64,000 nt of DNA from Erysipelatoclostridium sp. AM42-17 (GCF_003480255.1 NZ_QUIN01000009.1:8596-72595), one strand, 5' to 3'. Positions 31,659 to 42,049 are shown, numbered from the stretch's first letter. The notes: generated by a model from the sequence alone, not told the origin. Program-made: numbers and translations.

Positions 31659-32444
31659 TTATGATAAAAATATATCCATTAACATCATAATAACAAAACC
31701 ACTTAAAACACCAAAAGTCCCTATATGACTATGTTTTCCAAGTTGAGCTTCAGGAATTAATTCTTCAACTACCACATACATCATTGCTCCTGCAGCAAAT
31801 GATAATAAAAATGGTAAAACCGTTTGCATCAGTTGAATTGACATGGCTGTTAAAGTTCCCGCAATCGGTTCTACAATTCCAGATAAACTTCCCATTATAA
31901 ATGCTTTATGATTAGACATTCCTTCTTGTTTTAAAGGTAATGAAATAGCAGCCCCTTCTGGTAAATTCTGCAACCCTATTCCTAAAGCTAACGCTAATGC
32001 CGAAGCCAGTGAAATAGATCCAGTTTGACAAGCAATCGCAAAAGTAAGTCCTACTGCCATTCCTTCAGGAATATTATGAAGCGTGACGGCTAAAACAAGC
32101 ATTGTATTTTTACCAAGCATCGCATGAAGTCCTTCTGGTTGATCTTCCCCTAAATGTTGATGAGGTATAATATGATCTAACAATAATAAAAATATTGCTC
32201 CTGTAATAAAGCCCCCACTTAAAACTAGCCATTCTATTTGACCTAAAGATTGAGCCATGTCTTTTGAAGGAATAAGCAACGACCACACCGAAGCCGCAAT
32301 CATCACTCCTGCTGCAAAGCCTAAAAATAGTTGTTGATAAGATAGTTTGACTTCTCCTTTAAAGAGATAAACCAAAGCACTTCCTATTGTTGTACACATA
32401 AATGTAAACATTGTTCCTAACAATGCATATAAAATAGGTTTCAT
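31659..32444 (-). CDS. ZIP-family divalent metal transporter
   Basis: 261 residues, about eight helices. HNIPEGMAVGL (about residues 123-133) and LQNLPEGAAISLPL (about 158-171) carry the metal-binding His/Asn/Glu residues of helices 4 and 5, as in ZupT. It lacks the long histidine-rich loop of eukaryotic members. Imports zinc, iron or manganese. A perfect palindrome overlaps its promoter, suggesting metal-dependent repression. Confidence 0.88.
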   Translation of the reverse strand: MKPILYALLGTMFTFMCTTIGSALVYLFKGEVKLSYQQLFLGFAAGVMIAASVWSLLIPSKDMAQSLGQIEWLVLSGGFITGAIFLLLLDHIIPHQHLGEDQPEGLHAMLGKNTMLVLAVTLHNIPEGMAVGLTFAIACQTGSISLASALALALGIGLQNLPEGAAISLPLKQEGMSNHKAFIMGSLSGIVEPIAGTLTAMSIQLMQTVLPFLLSFAAGAMMYVVVEELIPEAQLGKHSHIGTFGVLSGFVIMMLMDIFLS

Positions 32445-32463
32445 TTTCTTCCTCCTTGAATTT

Positions 32464-32493
32464 ATTATACAAATCTACAAAGATTTGTATAAT
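32464..32493 (-). promoter_or_regulatory. Palindromic operator over the ZIP transporter promoter
   Basis: ATTATACAAATCT repeated in inverted form (32464-32476 and 32481-32493) around a 4-nt centre. On the minus strand its two ends supply TTATAC and TATAAT spaced 17 nt apart, i.e. -35 and -10. There is no T run, so a terminator is unlikely. Candidate site for a metalloregulator (Fur/Zur or DtxR type). Confidence 0.6.
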
Positions 32494-32503
32494 CATATGC
32501 TCA

Positions 32504-33004
32504 TTATCGTAAATTCCAGACTTTTATTTCTTGATAAGGTTGTAAATGCGTCAACCGTATTTGGGTTACTTTTCCTTTGAATGGTTTAAATTGTTGGTTT
32601 AATAAAGAAAAGTTTTGTGTTATTTGTTGTCTATTTTGGTTTCTGGCAATGGTTACATGTGGTAACCAATTTAAAAATTGATAATAAGAAGAAAGATGAA
32701 CGGATGGGTCACATTTGATAATCAAATCTATTTTTTTCATTAAATCATGGAGTGAAGCATGATAAACTGGTTGAATAAAAAGATGCTTTGCTTGTAAAGA
32801 ACCCAAAGAAACAAAATATAGTTCAAAAATACGATATTCCTTTAATAAATTATCTAATTCTTGGATTATCCAATCAAGATGATGACTATCAAAACGTATT
32901 AAAGTTAGATGAACCGTAGGTTTTAATGATTGTGATAAATGAATTTGATATGTTTGTAATTGTTTGGTTGTTTTTTCATCAAAATACAAAGATAAATGAT
33001 ACAT
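32504..33004 (-). CDS. thpR: LigT/2H phosphoesterase-like protein (RNA 2',3'-cyclic phosphodiesterase type)
   Basis: 166 residues from ATG 33004, 6 nt after GGAG. Two HxTx motifs, VHLTLI (about residues 32-37) and PHVTIA (about 117-122), mark the 2H phosphoesterase fold; members act on 2',5' or cyclic 2',3' phosphate ends of RNA. The flanking sequence is divergent, and the physiological role is unknown. It follows the flavoprotein gene and its terminator and precedes the ZIP promoter. Confidence 0.75.
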   Translation of the reverse strand: MYHLSLYFDEKTTKQLQTYQIHLSQSLKPTVHLTLIRFDSHHLDWIIQELDNLLKEYRIFELYFVSLGSLQAKHLFIQPVYHASLHDLMKKIDLIIKCDPSVHLSSYYQFLNWLPHVTIARNQNRQQITQNFSLLNQQFKPFKGKVTQIRLTHLQPYQEIKVWNLR

Positions 33005-33014
33005 ATACATCTCC

Positions 33015-33043
33015 TTAAAAAAGACTAACTGGCATAGTTAGTC
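33015..33043 (-). terminator. Terminator of the flavoprotein gene
   Basis: GACTAACT and AGTTAGTC arms around GGCAT, with an A run on the left giving a minus-strand U tract. Its position just before the LigT start suggests partial readthrough. Confidence 0.65.
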
Positions 33044-33565
33044 AAGTTGTTGTCCTAATTTTTCTAATTCACTAAGTGCTTGTTTATTATTTGATAAATC
33101 ATCTCGACTATTTGCAAAGTATGATTGATGAAACAACACATTCCATGATAAATATTGCGCCATACATTGAAATTGTTGTTTAATGAGTTGATATTGGATG
33201 TTATCAGTGGGTGAACCTCCTACAATAATCACACCTACTTTTTTTCCTTTAAGCTGTAAACCGCGACAATAACATTTATCAATAATAAGTTTTAACTGAG
33301 CTGATATCCCCCACCAGTAAACTGGTGAAGCAAATACAATCATATCAGCTGCTACAATTTTATTAATTGTTGAATTTGTATCATCTTGATCAACACATCC
33401 TTGATGGCACTGACATGCTCCACATCCCTTACATGGAGCAATATTTAATTGATCAGGATTGATTATATCTATTTCATGACAGTTGGCTAATCCTTTTTTA
33501 AAAACATTGATGGCTGTTAAAGTATTTCCTTTTCTGGCACTCCCATTAATCATAACAATATTCAT
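33038..33565 (-). CDS. Flavodoxin-fold NAD(P)H-dependent FMN reductase with cysteine-rich loop
   Basis: 175 residues. NGSARKGNT (about residues 7-15) binds the FMN phosphate and FASPVYWWGISAQLK (about 79-93) is the flavin loop of this family. Between them is CKGCGACQCHQGC (about 45-57), resembling the cluster-binding cysteines of iron-sulfur flavoproteins, so a 4Fe-4S cluster is possible. Likely an electron-transfer or reductase protein of an anaerobe. Confidence 0.8.
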   Translation of the reverse strand: MNIVMINGSARKGNTLTAINVFKKGLANCHEIDIINPDQLNIAPCKGCGACQCHQGCVDQDDTNSTINKIVAADMIVFASPVYWWGISAQLKLIIDKCYCRGLQLKGKKVGVIIVGGSPTDNIQYQLIKQQFQCMAQYLSWNVLFHQSYFANSRDDLSNNKQALSELEKLGQQLD

Positions 33566-33646
33566 AACTTACCTCCTTTTCACGTTCCCTTCCTCCTTAT
33601 TCTAGCATGTATTTTTTTGATTTCATCTTTAAAATCAAGTAATTAT

Positions 33647-33655
33647 TGGTATAAT
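33647..33655 (+). promoter_or_regulatory. Extended -10 promoter of nadE
   Basis: TGG-TATAAT at 33647-33655 with only a weak TTTAAA upstream. It lies inside an in-frame upstream extension of the gene, so the start must be downstream (33677). Confidence 0.7.
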
Positions 33656-33676
33656 AGAGAAAAATGGAGGTTTATT

Positions 33677-35581
33677 ATGTTAGATGGATATATAAGAGTA
33701 GCCTGTGCTTCTTTTGAAACAAGAATTGCAGATGTTATCTATAATAGTCAAGAAATAAAAAAACGTATTGATATCACACGTCAAGAAAACGCTAAAATTG
33801 TTGTTTTCCCTGAATTATGTTTATCAGGATATACAATTGAAGATTTATTTTTACAAAATCGTTTATTAAATGAATGTTTAAATCAGTTAGAAGAAATCGT
33901 TAAATATACTCAAGGTTACCAACAGATTGTGGTAGTTGGTTTACCATTCTTTTATCAAAATAGTTTATATAATGTTGCGGCTATCATCAATAATGGTCAA
34001 TTACTGGCATTAGTTCCTAAAACACACATTCCTAATTATCAAGAATTTTATGAAGGAAGACGTTTTGAACCATGTTTTGAAGATAATTTAGAAATTGAAT
34101 TATTTAATCAACCTGTTTTATTTGGTCGTAAGGTTGTTTTAGATTGTAATCAAATTTCTGAACTTTCTTTAGGGATAGAAATATGTGAAGATTTATGGTT
34201 ACCTGACGCACCAAGTCAACAGTTAGCGCTAAATGGGGCAACCCTCATTTTAAATCCTTCTGCAAGTAATGAACTCACAACTAAAAAAGATTATCGTCGT
34301 CAGCTTGTCAGTGTTCAATCAGCTAAACTCATTTGTGGTTATGTTTATACTAATGCTGGTTCTGGTGAAAGTACAACTGATGTTGTTTTTAGTGGTCATC
34401 ATATGATTGTTGAAAACGGAAGTATTTTAAATGAGAGTCAAGGTTTTGATGAATCTATCATTTATGGTGATATTGATTTAGGTAAACTATGCAGCGAAAG
34501 AAGAAAAATGAATACTTTTAAATCATCATATGAATATGATCATTTATATTTTGATTTAGAACCTGTCGATTTACAACTTAATAAATATTATGATCCTCAT
34601 CCATTTGTTCCTCATGATTTAAAATTGAGAGAACAAAGATGTAAAGAAGTCTTTGAAATACAAACACGAGGTCTCATGCAAAGATTAAAAGCAACTCATA
34701 TTAGTAAAGTTGTTATTGGTATTTCTGGTGGCTTAGATTCAACTTTGGCTTTACTTGTTTGTGTTATGGCTTTTGAAAAATTAGGTTATGATAAAAAGAA
34801 TATTTATGCCATTACCATGCCTTGTTTTGGAACAACTTCAAGAACCAAGAATAATGCTTTAGGCTTGATGGAAGAATTAGGTGTAACAAGTGAAACTGTG
34901 AATATTGCTGAAGTTGTCAAATTACAATTCAAGAATATTCATCAAGATGAAAATGTTCATGATGTTACTTATGAAAATGTTCAAGCAAGAGAAAGAACAG
35001 AAATTTTAATGAACAAAGCCAATCAAATCGGTGGCTTAGTTATTGGAACTGGGGATTTAAGCGAAGTCGCTTTAGGTTGGTCTACTTATAATGGTGATCA
35101 TATGTCCATGTATGCTGTTAATGTTTCCGTTCCTAAGACTTTAGTTCGTTATCTTGTAGATTATGTCTCTTCTCTTTATAAAGGACAACCTTTAGAAAAA
35201 ATTCTTCAAGATGTTTTAGATACACCCGTATCGCCTGAATTATTACCGCAAGAAGATGATAAGATTGTACAAAAAACTGAAGATATAGTGGGTCCTTATG
35301 AACTACATGATTTCTTTATTTATCATATGGTCCGTTTTGGTGATGAACCTAAAAAACTTTACCGTAAAACAAAACTTGCATTTAAAGATAAGTATGATAA
35401 AGAGACTATTAAAAAATGGTTGCGTTTATTCTATTGGCGCTTTTTCACTCAACAATTCAAACGTAGCTGTATTCCTGATGGACCTAAAGTAGGATCTGTT
35501 GCCCTTTCTCCTCGTGGAGATTGGCGTATGCCTAGTGATGCAAGTGTTCAAATATGGCTTAATGAAATAGAAAAAATTTAA
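33677..35581 (+). CDS. nadE: Glutamine-dependent NAD+ synthetase
   Basis: 634 residues from ATG 33677 (ATGGAGG 8 nt upstream). Two domains: an N-terminal nitrilase-type glutaminase with the Glu-Lys-Cys triad seen in FPELCLSG (about residue 48), VPKTHIPN (about 115) and GIEICEDLW (about 173), and a C-terminal ATP-pyrophosphatase domain with GISGGLDST (about 352-360). Makes NAD from deamido-NAD with ammonia taken from glutamine. Complete in both domains and monocistronic. Confidence 0.95.
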   Translation: MLDGYIRVACASFETRIADVIYNSQEIKKRIDITRQENAKIVVFPELCLSGYTIEDLFLQNRLLNECLNQLEEIVKYTQGYQQIVVVGLPFFYQNSLYNVAAIINNGQLLALVPKTHIPNYQEFYEGRRFEPCFEDNLEIELFNQPVLFGRKVVLDCNQISELSLGIEICEDLWLPDAPSQQLALNGATLILNPSASNELTTKKDYRRQLVSVQSAKLICGYVYTNAGSGESTTDVVFSGHHMIVENGSILNESQGFDESIIYGDIDLGKLCSERRKMNTFKSSYEYDHLYFDLEPVDLQLNKYYDPHPFVPHDLKLREQRCKEVFEIQTRGLMQRLKATHISKVVIGISGGLDSTLALLVCVMAFEKLGYDKKNIYAITMPCFGTTSRTKNNALGLMEELGVTSETVNIAEVVKLQFKNIHQDENVHDVTYENVQARERTEILMNKANQIGGLVIGTGDLSEVALGWSTYNGDHMSMYAVNVSVPKTLVRYLVDYVSSLYKGQPLEKILQDVLDTPVSPELLPQEDDKIVQKTEDIVGPYELHDFFIYHMVRFGDEPKKLYRKTKLAFKDKYDKETIKKWLRLFYWRFFTQQFKRSCIPDGPKVGSVALSPRGDWRMPSDASVQIWLNEIEKI

Positions 35582-35601
35582 GGCGTGTTCACGCCTTTTT
35601 T
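35580..35601 (+). terminator. Terminator of nadE
   Basis: GGCGTG and CACGCC around TT, then six T, starting at the stop codon. Confidence 0.85.
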
Positions 35602-35688
35602 ATTTGAAAGCCTCTTTTTATCCTTTCATTATCTCTTTTCTATCATTATTAAACCCTATCTATGATAAAATATAATCGAGGTGACCTT

Positions 35689-38472
35689 ATGTATACATAT
35701 CAATCAAATCATTATTCAAGTATGATCAATCAAATTATTGATGATTGCATCACAAGTAGTCAAGAACATCCTTTTGAACTTCACTATGTCATTGTTGATG
35801 ATCAAAAATACATAGAAGAAATATTTCTAAAGAAAACGGATGCTCTTTTTAATATTGAAGTTATAACAATTCAACAGTTTTTCAATATCATTCTTGAACA
35901 ATATCATCAAACTTTTCATAAAAAAAGTAATCTTGATAATATTTTAGAAATCATGAAACTTAATAAAGAAGATCCTTCTTCTTTATTTCATCATAGTCAA
36001 AATCAAGTTTTAACTGCAAAACAAATTCTTAACGTCTTTACCAATTTTTATTTATACAATATTCAAGAAACAAACGAAAACCTACCTGATTTATCAAAAA
36101 ATAAAATTAAAACATTATTTCATTTATATCATCAATTTGATCAAGTTCACTTTTTAGAACATGATTTTATTACATCATTGATTGACTCATCATGTCATCA
36201 TTATTACTACTTTCTAACTAGAAATTTTTCTTATCCTAAAGCTTTACAAATCATCAATAAACTAGATAATTATGGACATGTTTTTATCTATGATGACACT
36301 GTAGGTCATCAAGGTGAAGATTATACATCATATTTAGTTAATCACTTATTTGATTCTTTACAAATAAAAAAAGAATTAGCGAATCCTTATGAAATTTTAT
36401 GTGCTTCTTCTATTCAAGAAGAAGTTAAACAAGTCGTCTTTGATATCAATCAATTACTTTCTCATCATCATTTAAGTGACTTTGCAATTTATATTCCTAA
36501 TGATGATTATTACGAACATTTAACACTCATTCTTGATCGTTTTCACTTTGCCTATAATCAAAAAGAAAAAGTAGAAAATCGTCCTTTTCAAGTGGTTTTA
36601 ATGCTCTTAAATTATTTAATCAATCATGATGAGCAATATCTACTTGACGCCATCAGTTCTATGTATTTATCTTCTTTCCAAGATATCCAATACATAGCCA
36701 GAATAAAAAAGATACAGTATACCCAAGGTTTTATCAATGATGAAAACTACATCCATTTAAAACAAGATTTGCTTTGTATAAACGCTCATACCGTTTGTAA
36801 GCTTTCTAAACAACTCATAGAATTTATTCAGAATCATTTTATTCATACTGAAGATGTCATCACTTTAATCACAAAATTAGATTTAACTAATGAAGATGAT
36901 ATCACTTTAAATGAATATTTAAATTTATTAAAAGAATTATTCTCTTTACAAACGGCTTATCATAAAGAAAAAATAGATAGTCTTTATATTTTAAATTATC
37001 AACAACCTTATAGTGAACTCTTAAATGTCCAATATATCTATTGTCTTGGTCTTAATGAAACGATTGTTCCTCAAGAATTTAAAAATACTGAATTATTATT
37101 AAATCATGAAGCTTCAGCTTTAAATTACCCTACAACTTATGATCAACTTCATCACCAACAATGTGCTTTACAACACTTGTTTTCAAATCACCATCAACGA
37201 ATCATTTTAAGTTATGCCTTACGTGATTTAACAGGAAATGAGCTTGTTGTCTCATCACTTATTAAAAAAGTAAAAAAATTGTTATCAGTAAGAACATTCA
37301 AAAAACATCAACTTCTTCATCCTGCTTTAAAACAAGATTATTATTTACTAGGTGAAGAAGATAAGCAAATGGTTACCTTAAACCAACAGTTACTTTTCTA
37401 TAAACAAAATCATCATCAAGTCAACCCATTACTGACTCATATTAATCCTAATCCATTATCAGCCAGTAAACTAGAAGTTTACAATCAGTGTCCTTACAAA
37501 TATTATGTTCAATATATTTTAAAGGTTGATCCATTTGTTGATTCTTCTATTCAAAGTAATGAAATTGGAACTCTTGTACACTACGTTTTAGAAAAGAATC
37601 ATCATTACTTTAATGATAATCAAGCTGTTGATTTTTCAAATCTAAAAACAGATATCTCACATACTATTCATGAATATCTTCATGATCACGAATTACCAAA
37701 GTATAAACTTCCTCAAAATCAGTTTATCTTACAATTAATTGAAGATGATTTGTATAATACAATTATTGTTTTGAATAAACAAATGGCTAGAGGTTTATTT
37801 TCTTTACAAACTTGTGAACAAAAAGTTTATGAAAAAATAGATGATATTGAATTAAAGGGATTTATAGATCGTGTTGATTTTTATCAAAATTATATTAAAG
37901 TTATTGATTATAAATCATCTAATAAAGAATTAAACTTAGAATTGGCTAAATTAGGATTTAATATGCAAATGCTTATTTATTTAGATATTTTATCTAAAAA
38001 TAAACAATATGATAAGGGAGCTGTTTTATATTTCAATACTAAAAAAAGAATTCTAAAAAGTGAACTTTCTATTTTAGAGAAAGAAAAACCAGAGAATTTC
38101 TTTAAACTCTATCAAATGGACGGTTATTGTTTAAATGAAATTTATCAAGATATTGATCGTGATATGGATAATGAAAGTGATATTATTAAAGTTAAACTAA
38201 AAAAAGATGGCAGTCCTTATCAAAATGCAAAACTCATATCTCAAGAAGATTTAAGTGATATATTGCGTGATATTGCAAAACATATTCAAGATTTATATGA
38301 TCAAATGATATCCGGTGATATTTCCATTTATCCAACAAGAAGTGACCAACCCGCAATAGATCAACATATTAATCCATGTCGTTTTTGTCATTATCGCCCA
38401 TTATGTAATTATGATATATTTTATAATGAAAACCACATGATTGAACAAGGAGAAAACAATGAAGAAAGATAA
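35689..38472 (+). CDS. addB: AddB-type nuclease subunit of the AddAB repair complex
   Basis: 927 residues from ATG 35689, with GAGGTG 6 nt upstream; an earlier in-frame ATG lies in the promoter region. The C-terminal exonuclease has GTLVHYVLE, GFIDRVDFYQ and VIDYKSS (about residues 720-750), and cysteines CPYKYY plus CRFCHYRPLC that hold a 4Fe-4S staple in AddB. The N-terminal half is divergent, as in other AddB, and no intact Walker A is obvious. The gene overlaps addA by 14 nt. The complex processes double-strand breaks for recombination. Confidence 0.85.
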   Translation: MYTYQSNHYSSMINQIIDDCITSSQEHPFELHYVIVDDQKYIEEIFLKKTDALFNIEVITIQQFFNIILEQYHQTFHKKSNLDNILEIMKLNKEDPSSLFHHSQNQVLTAKQILNVFTNFYLYNIQETNENLPDLSKNKIKTLFHLYHQFDQVHFLEHDFITSLIDSSCHHYYYFLTRNFSYPKALQIINKLDNYGHVFIYDDTVGHQGEDYTSYLVNHLFDSLQIKKELANPYEILCASSIQEEVKQVVFDINQLLSHHHLSDFAIYIPNDDYYEHLTLILDRFHFAYNQKEKVENRPFQVVLMLLNYLINHDEQYLLDAISSMYLSSFQDIQYIARIKKIQYTQGFINDENYIHLKQDLLCINAHTVCKLSKQLIEFIQNHFIHTEDVITLITKLDLTNEDDITLNEYLNLLKELFSLQTAYHKEKIDSLYILNYQQPYSELLNVQYIYCLGLNETIVPQEFKNTELLLNHEASALNYPTTYDQLHHQQCALQHLFSNHHQRIILSYALRDLTGNELVVSSLIKKVKKLLSVRTFKKHQLLHPALKQDYYLLGEEDKQMVTLNQQLLFYKQNHHQVNPLLTHINPNPLSASKLEVYNQCPYKYYVQYILKVDPFVDSSIQSNEIGTLVHYVLEKNHHYFNDNQAVDFSNLKTDISHTIHEYLHDHELPKYKLPQNQFILQLIEDDLYNTIIVLNKQMARGLFSLQTCEQKVYEKIDDIELKGFIDRVDFYQNYIKVIDYKSSNKELNLELAKLGFNMQMLIYLDILSKNKQYDKGAVLYFNTKKRILKSELSILEKEKPENFFKLYQMDGYCLNEIYQDIDRDMDNESDIIKVKLKKDGSPYQNAKLISQEDLSDILRDIAKHIQDLYDQMISGDISIYPTRSDQPAIDQHINPCRFCHYRPLCNYDIFYNENHMIEQGENNEER

Positions 38473-41400
38473 AAGTTTAAATGATGAACAGAATTTAGCT
38501 GTTTATAGTCGTGGCAGTTCGATACTTGTTTCGGCACCTGCTGGTTCTGGTAAAACAAAAATATTAGTCAATCGGATGATGTCTTTAATCGAAGATGATC
38601 ATTTCAATGTTGATTCTTTACTTGTTTTAACCTTTACTAAGGCTGCTGCCTTAGAAATGAAACAAAGATTAATAGAAAGTTTAGATCAAAGAATTCAAGT
38701 TGTTGATGATGAAAAATTAAAAAAGCACTTAGAAAAACAAAAAACGCTATTAAATGATGCTTATATTACTAACTTTCATTCATTTTGTAGTGATTTGTTA
38801 AGTCAATATGGCTATACGATTCATCTTGACGTACAGTTTGACATTCTTGAAAATCCTACTCTTATTAAAGAAAAGATTCTTAATCAATGTTTAGATCAAT
38901 GGGTCCAAGAGCCACAATTTAAACAATTTTATCAAGAAAACTTTGCTGGATATCGTTTTGATGAATTTAAAGAAATCATCTTTAAACTTGATAATCTATC
39001 TCATAATATTTATCACTTTGACCAATATTTAAGCCAAGTAAAAGATAAGTTATATGATCAAGTTATTCATCATCAAACAATTGATGATACTCCCTTTAAA
39101 CAGCCCCTCTATGATATCTTAAATAATGCTTATCAAGAAGGATACCAATACTACTTACAACTAGAAGATTTTTGTCAGACCTATGGTCTTGGTTTTTATC
39201 AAGAAGCAACAAATAAATTACCATCTGTTCATGATGTATTACAACAATATTATGATTCAATTAAAAATAAACTTGAACAAGATGATTACTTTAATATCAA
39301 TGTTAAAGTGGATAGACATCGTAATGCTGTATTTAAAGATGTTGATGATCATATTAAAGAGACTTATAAATCGTTACTTTCTAAAGCTAAAACAACTTTT
39401 TCAAGTGCTTATGAAAAATGTATGCCTGCTTCTATTGAAGAATTAAGTGAAGTATTAAGTCTCACTTTAAAACATCTAGATATCTATCTGGACTATTTAA
39501 AACAATTCCAAGAAACCTATCAAAATTATAAAAAGTCTTTATCTTATTTAGATTTTAATGATCTTGAACAATACACTCTTCAATTATTAAGTGAAGATAA
39601 TGGTGTAAGTGAAACTCTTTACCAACAATTTAATGAAATCATGATTGATGAATATCAAGATACTAATGAAATTCAAGAAAACCTGATTCTTTTAATTTCT
39701 CGTTGTCATTTGCCAGAAATTAATCGTTTTATGGTTGGGGATATGAAACAGTCTATCTATCGTTTTAGAAAAGCAGATCTTGATATTTTTAATGAAAAAT
39801 ACATGAATTATGGTGTAAGTGACAACAATCAAAGAATAGATTTAAAATTCAATTATCGTTCCAACAAAATCGTTTTAGATAGCATCAATTATATTTTTAA
39901 CGCAATTATGGATACCCGTTATGGTGGATTAGAATATGATCATGATCCTCACGCTAAATTAAATTATGACTTTTTAAGAAAAGAAAAATGTGATAGTGAT
40001 GAAAAACTCAATCAAGCCCTTACTCGTCTTGATCATGAAAAAAGGTTTGATACAGATATTATGTTAGTATTAAAACCTGAAGAAAAAGTGGATATGATTG
40101 AATATGAAGCAAAGATGATTGCTAAAAAGATACATGATATGGTTGGTCATCTTGAATTAGATTTCTTTAATGAAAAAAGACCAGCTCAATATCAAGATAT
40201 TGTTGTATTAATGAGAAATGTCGCAAACTTCATTACTTATAAAAAAGTATTTGACGCTAAAGGGGTTCCTAATTTAATTGTCCTTACCAAAGGGTTCTTT
40301 GAAAGTAACGAAATCATTGATTGTGTTCATTTCTTAAAAGCCCTTGATAATCCTTTAGATGATATTGCTTTTATATCATTACTTAAAGGAAATTATGCTT
40401 TTAGTCATTTTGATGAAGATTTTCTTTATCAACATATTCAAGAAAAAAAATCAATGTATGAATCTCTTCTTGAATCACAAGATGAAACTGTAATTCAGTT
40501 TTTAAACTATTTCCACTCTTTATTAGATTATGCAAAACAACAACCAACGCATAAAGTATTACAAAAGTTCTTAGATGACAGTAACTATTCTATTTTTGTT
40601 AGTTCTTTATATAATGGTAAACAACGATTAGCAAACATTGAATTATTAGTTGAAATGCTCAAAGCTGATCAGCAATTATCACTTTATCAAATTGTTCAAA
40701 AAATCAATCAAACGATAACTCTTAATATTGATTACAAACCAGCAACAATTTCACAGGATGATCAGGCTGTAACTTTTATGACCATTCATCAATCAAAAGG
40801 ATTAGAATTTCCTATTGTCATTGTCAATCAGCTTAATCACCAATTTAACTTTTCTGATAGTAAAGCTAATTTAATTCAAGATAAAAGTCTTGGTCTTATT
40901 TTAAAACCACACAAAACATTACAATTACATGACTTTGAAAATGTTTTAACAGAATATCGTCATCCATTAAAAGGCATCTTTCAAACAACATTAGATAATG
41001 AAACAATTAATGAGGAAATGCGTATTCTTTATGTAGCATTAACTCGTGCTTCCCAAAAATTGATTCTTACTGGTGGTTTAAAAGACATTCATATGATTGA
41101 AAAATGGCAAAATCAGATTATTGATTATGCTCTAGATGCTTCTAAGCATTTATTACCAGCACATCTTAGAAAGTCAGATCAAATGCTAAATTGGGTTATG
41201 TTAGCCATTATGCGCCATCCTGATTTCATTCATCAATGTATGGACCTCTCTCTTTTTGATGATAAAATTAAAAACGCTTATCCTTTAGATGAAGTCATGC
41301 ATAATGCTTCAAAAATGAATCTTTATCAAGAAACACAAGTTGCGATGAATACACGTCACGCAAAATTTCATACTTCAATCATTGATTGTCGCACAATTGA

Positions 41401-42049
41401 TGAATATATTTACCCTCATCAACAAGTTCTATCACATCATCAAGTGATTTATGAAAATAACTGTGAATTTGTTTATCATAATCAAAATGAGTTAGATAAA
41501 ACCTGTGCTGTTACCCAAATTATTGATGACGGCAATCGCATTTATCCTGAAAGAAATGAAGAAACTTCTTCTTTCAAGGCAACAGATCGAGGAACAATTA
41601 TTCACCGTGTTTTAGAATTATTACCTTTAAATATCAATAATCTTAATCAAGAACTCAACCAAATATATCAACGAGATGAGTTTGATGAACAAGCTTGCCA
41701 ACTTATTGAACAATATAAAGATCATATTCATGATTTTATTTGTAGTGATGTTTACCAACTTATGAATCAAAGTGACCATCTTTATAAAGAAAAAGCTTTT
41801 TCAATGAAAGATGAAAATGGACAAATTATTCATGGTATATTTGATGTTATTTGTGTTCACAATAACAATATCTATATTATTGATTATAAGACTGATCGCG
41901 TGATTCAAAACTGCGATGAACAAACTTTAAAATCATTACATGTTCAACAAATGAATTATTATAAAAAAATATTAGCTCGAGTTTTCCCTCAAGCTAATAT
42001 TCAAGCCATTGTTTACTATCTTGCAATTAATCGATATATTATCTTATAG
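38459..42049 (+). CDS. addA: AddA helicase-nuclease subunit
   Basis: 1196 residues from ATG 38459 (AAGGAG upstream). UvrD-type helicase motifs: APAGSGKTKILV (about residues 25-36), MIDEYQDTNEIQ (about 395-406), GDMKQSIYRFRKAD, MTIHQSKGLEFP (about 775) and LYVALTRAS (about 860). A RecB-type nuclease domain closes the protein (GTIIHRVLE, GIFDVICVH, IDYKTD). It acts with AddB on DNA ends, unwinding and cutting up to Chi-type sites. The 14-nt overlap with addB suggests coupled translation. Confidence 0.95.
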   Translation: MKKDKSLNDEQNLAVYSRGSSILVSAPAGSGKTKILVNRMMSLIEDDHFNVDSLLVLTFTKAAALEMKQRLIESLDQRIQVVDDEKLKKHLEKQKTLLNDAYITNFHSFCSDLLSQYGYTIHLDVQFDILENPTLIKEKILNQCLDQWVQEPQFKQFYQENFAGYRFDEFKEIIFKLDNLSHNIYHFDQYLSQVKDKLYDQVIHHQTIDDTPFKQPLYDILNNAYQEGYQYYLQLEDFCQTYGLGFYQEATNKLPSVHDVLQQYYDSIKNKLEQDDYFNINVKVDRHRNAVFKDVDDHIKETYKSLLSKAKTTFSSAYEKCMPASIEELSEVLSLTLKHLDIYLDYLKQFQETYQNYKKSLSYLDFNDLEQYTLQLLSEDNGVSETLYQQFNEIMIDEYQDTNEIQENLILLISRCHLPEINRFMVGDMKQSIYRFRKADLDIFNEKYMNYGVSDNNQRIDLKFNYRSNKIVLDSINYIFNAIMDTRYGGLEYDHDPHAKLNYDFLRKEKCDSDEKLNQALTRLDHEKRFDTDIMLVLKPEEKVDMIEYEAKMIAKKIHDMVGHLELDFFNEKRPAQYQDIVVLMRNVANFITYKKVFDAKGVPNLIVLTKGFFESNEIIDCVHFLKALDNPLDDIAFISLLKGNYAFSHFDEDFLYQHIQEKKSMYESLLESQDETVIQFLNYFHSLLDYAKQQPTHKVLQKFLDDSNYSIFVSSLYNGKQRLANIELLVEMLKADQQLSLYQIVQKINQTITLNIDYKPATISQDDQAVTFMTIHQSKGLEFPIVIVNQLNHQFNFSDSKANLIQDKSLGLILKPHKTLQLHDFENVLTEYRHPLKGIFQTTLDNETINEEMRILYVALTRASQKLILTGGLKDIHMIEKWQNQIIDYALDASKHLLPAHLRKSDQMLNWVMLAIMRHPDFIHQCMDLSLFDDKIKNAYPLDEVMHNASKMNLYQETQVAMNTRHAKFHTSIIDCRTIDEYIYPHQQVLSHHQVIYENNCEFVYHNQNELDKTCAVTQIIDDGNRIYPERNEETSSFKATDRGTIIHRVLELLPLNINNLNQELNQIYQRDEFDEQACQLIEQYKDHIHDFICSDVYQLMNQSDHLYKEKAFSMKDENGQIIHGIFDVICVHNNNIYIIDYKTDRVIQNCDEQTLKSLHVQQMNYYKKILARVFPQANIQAIVYYLAINRYIIL

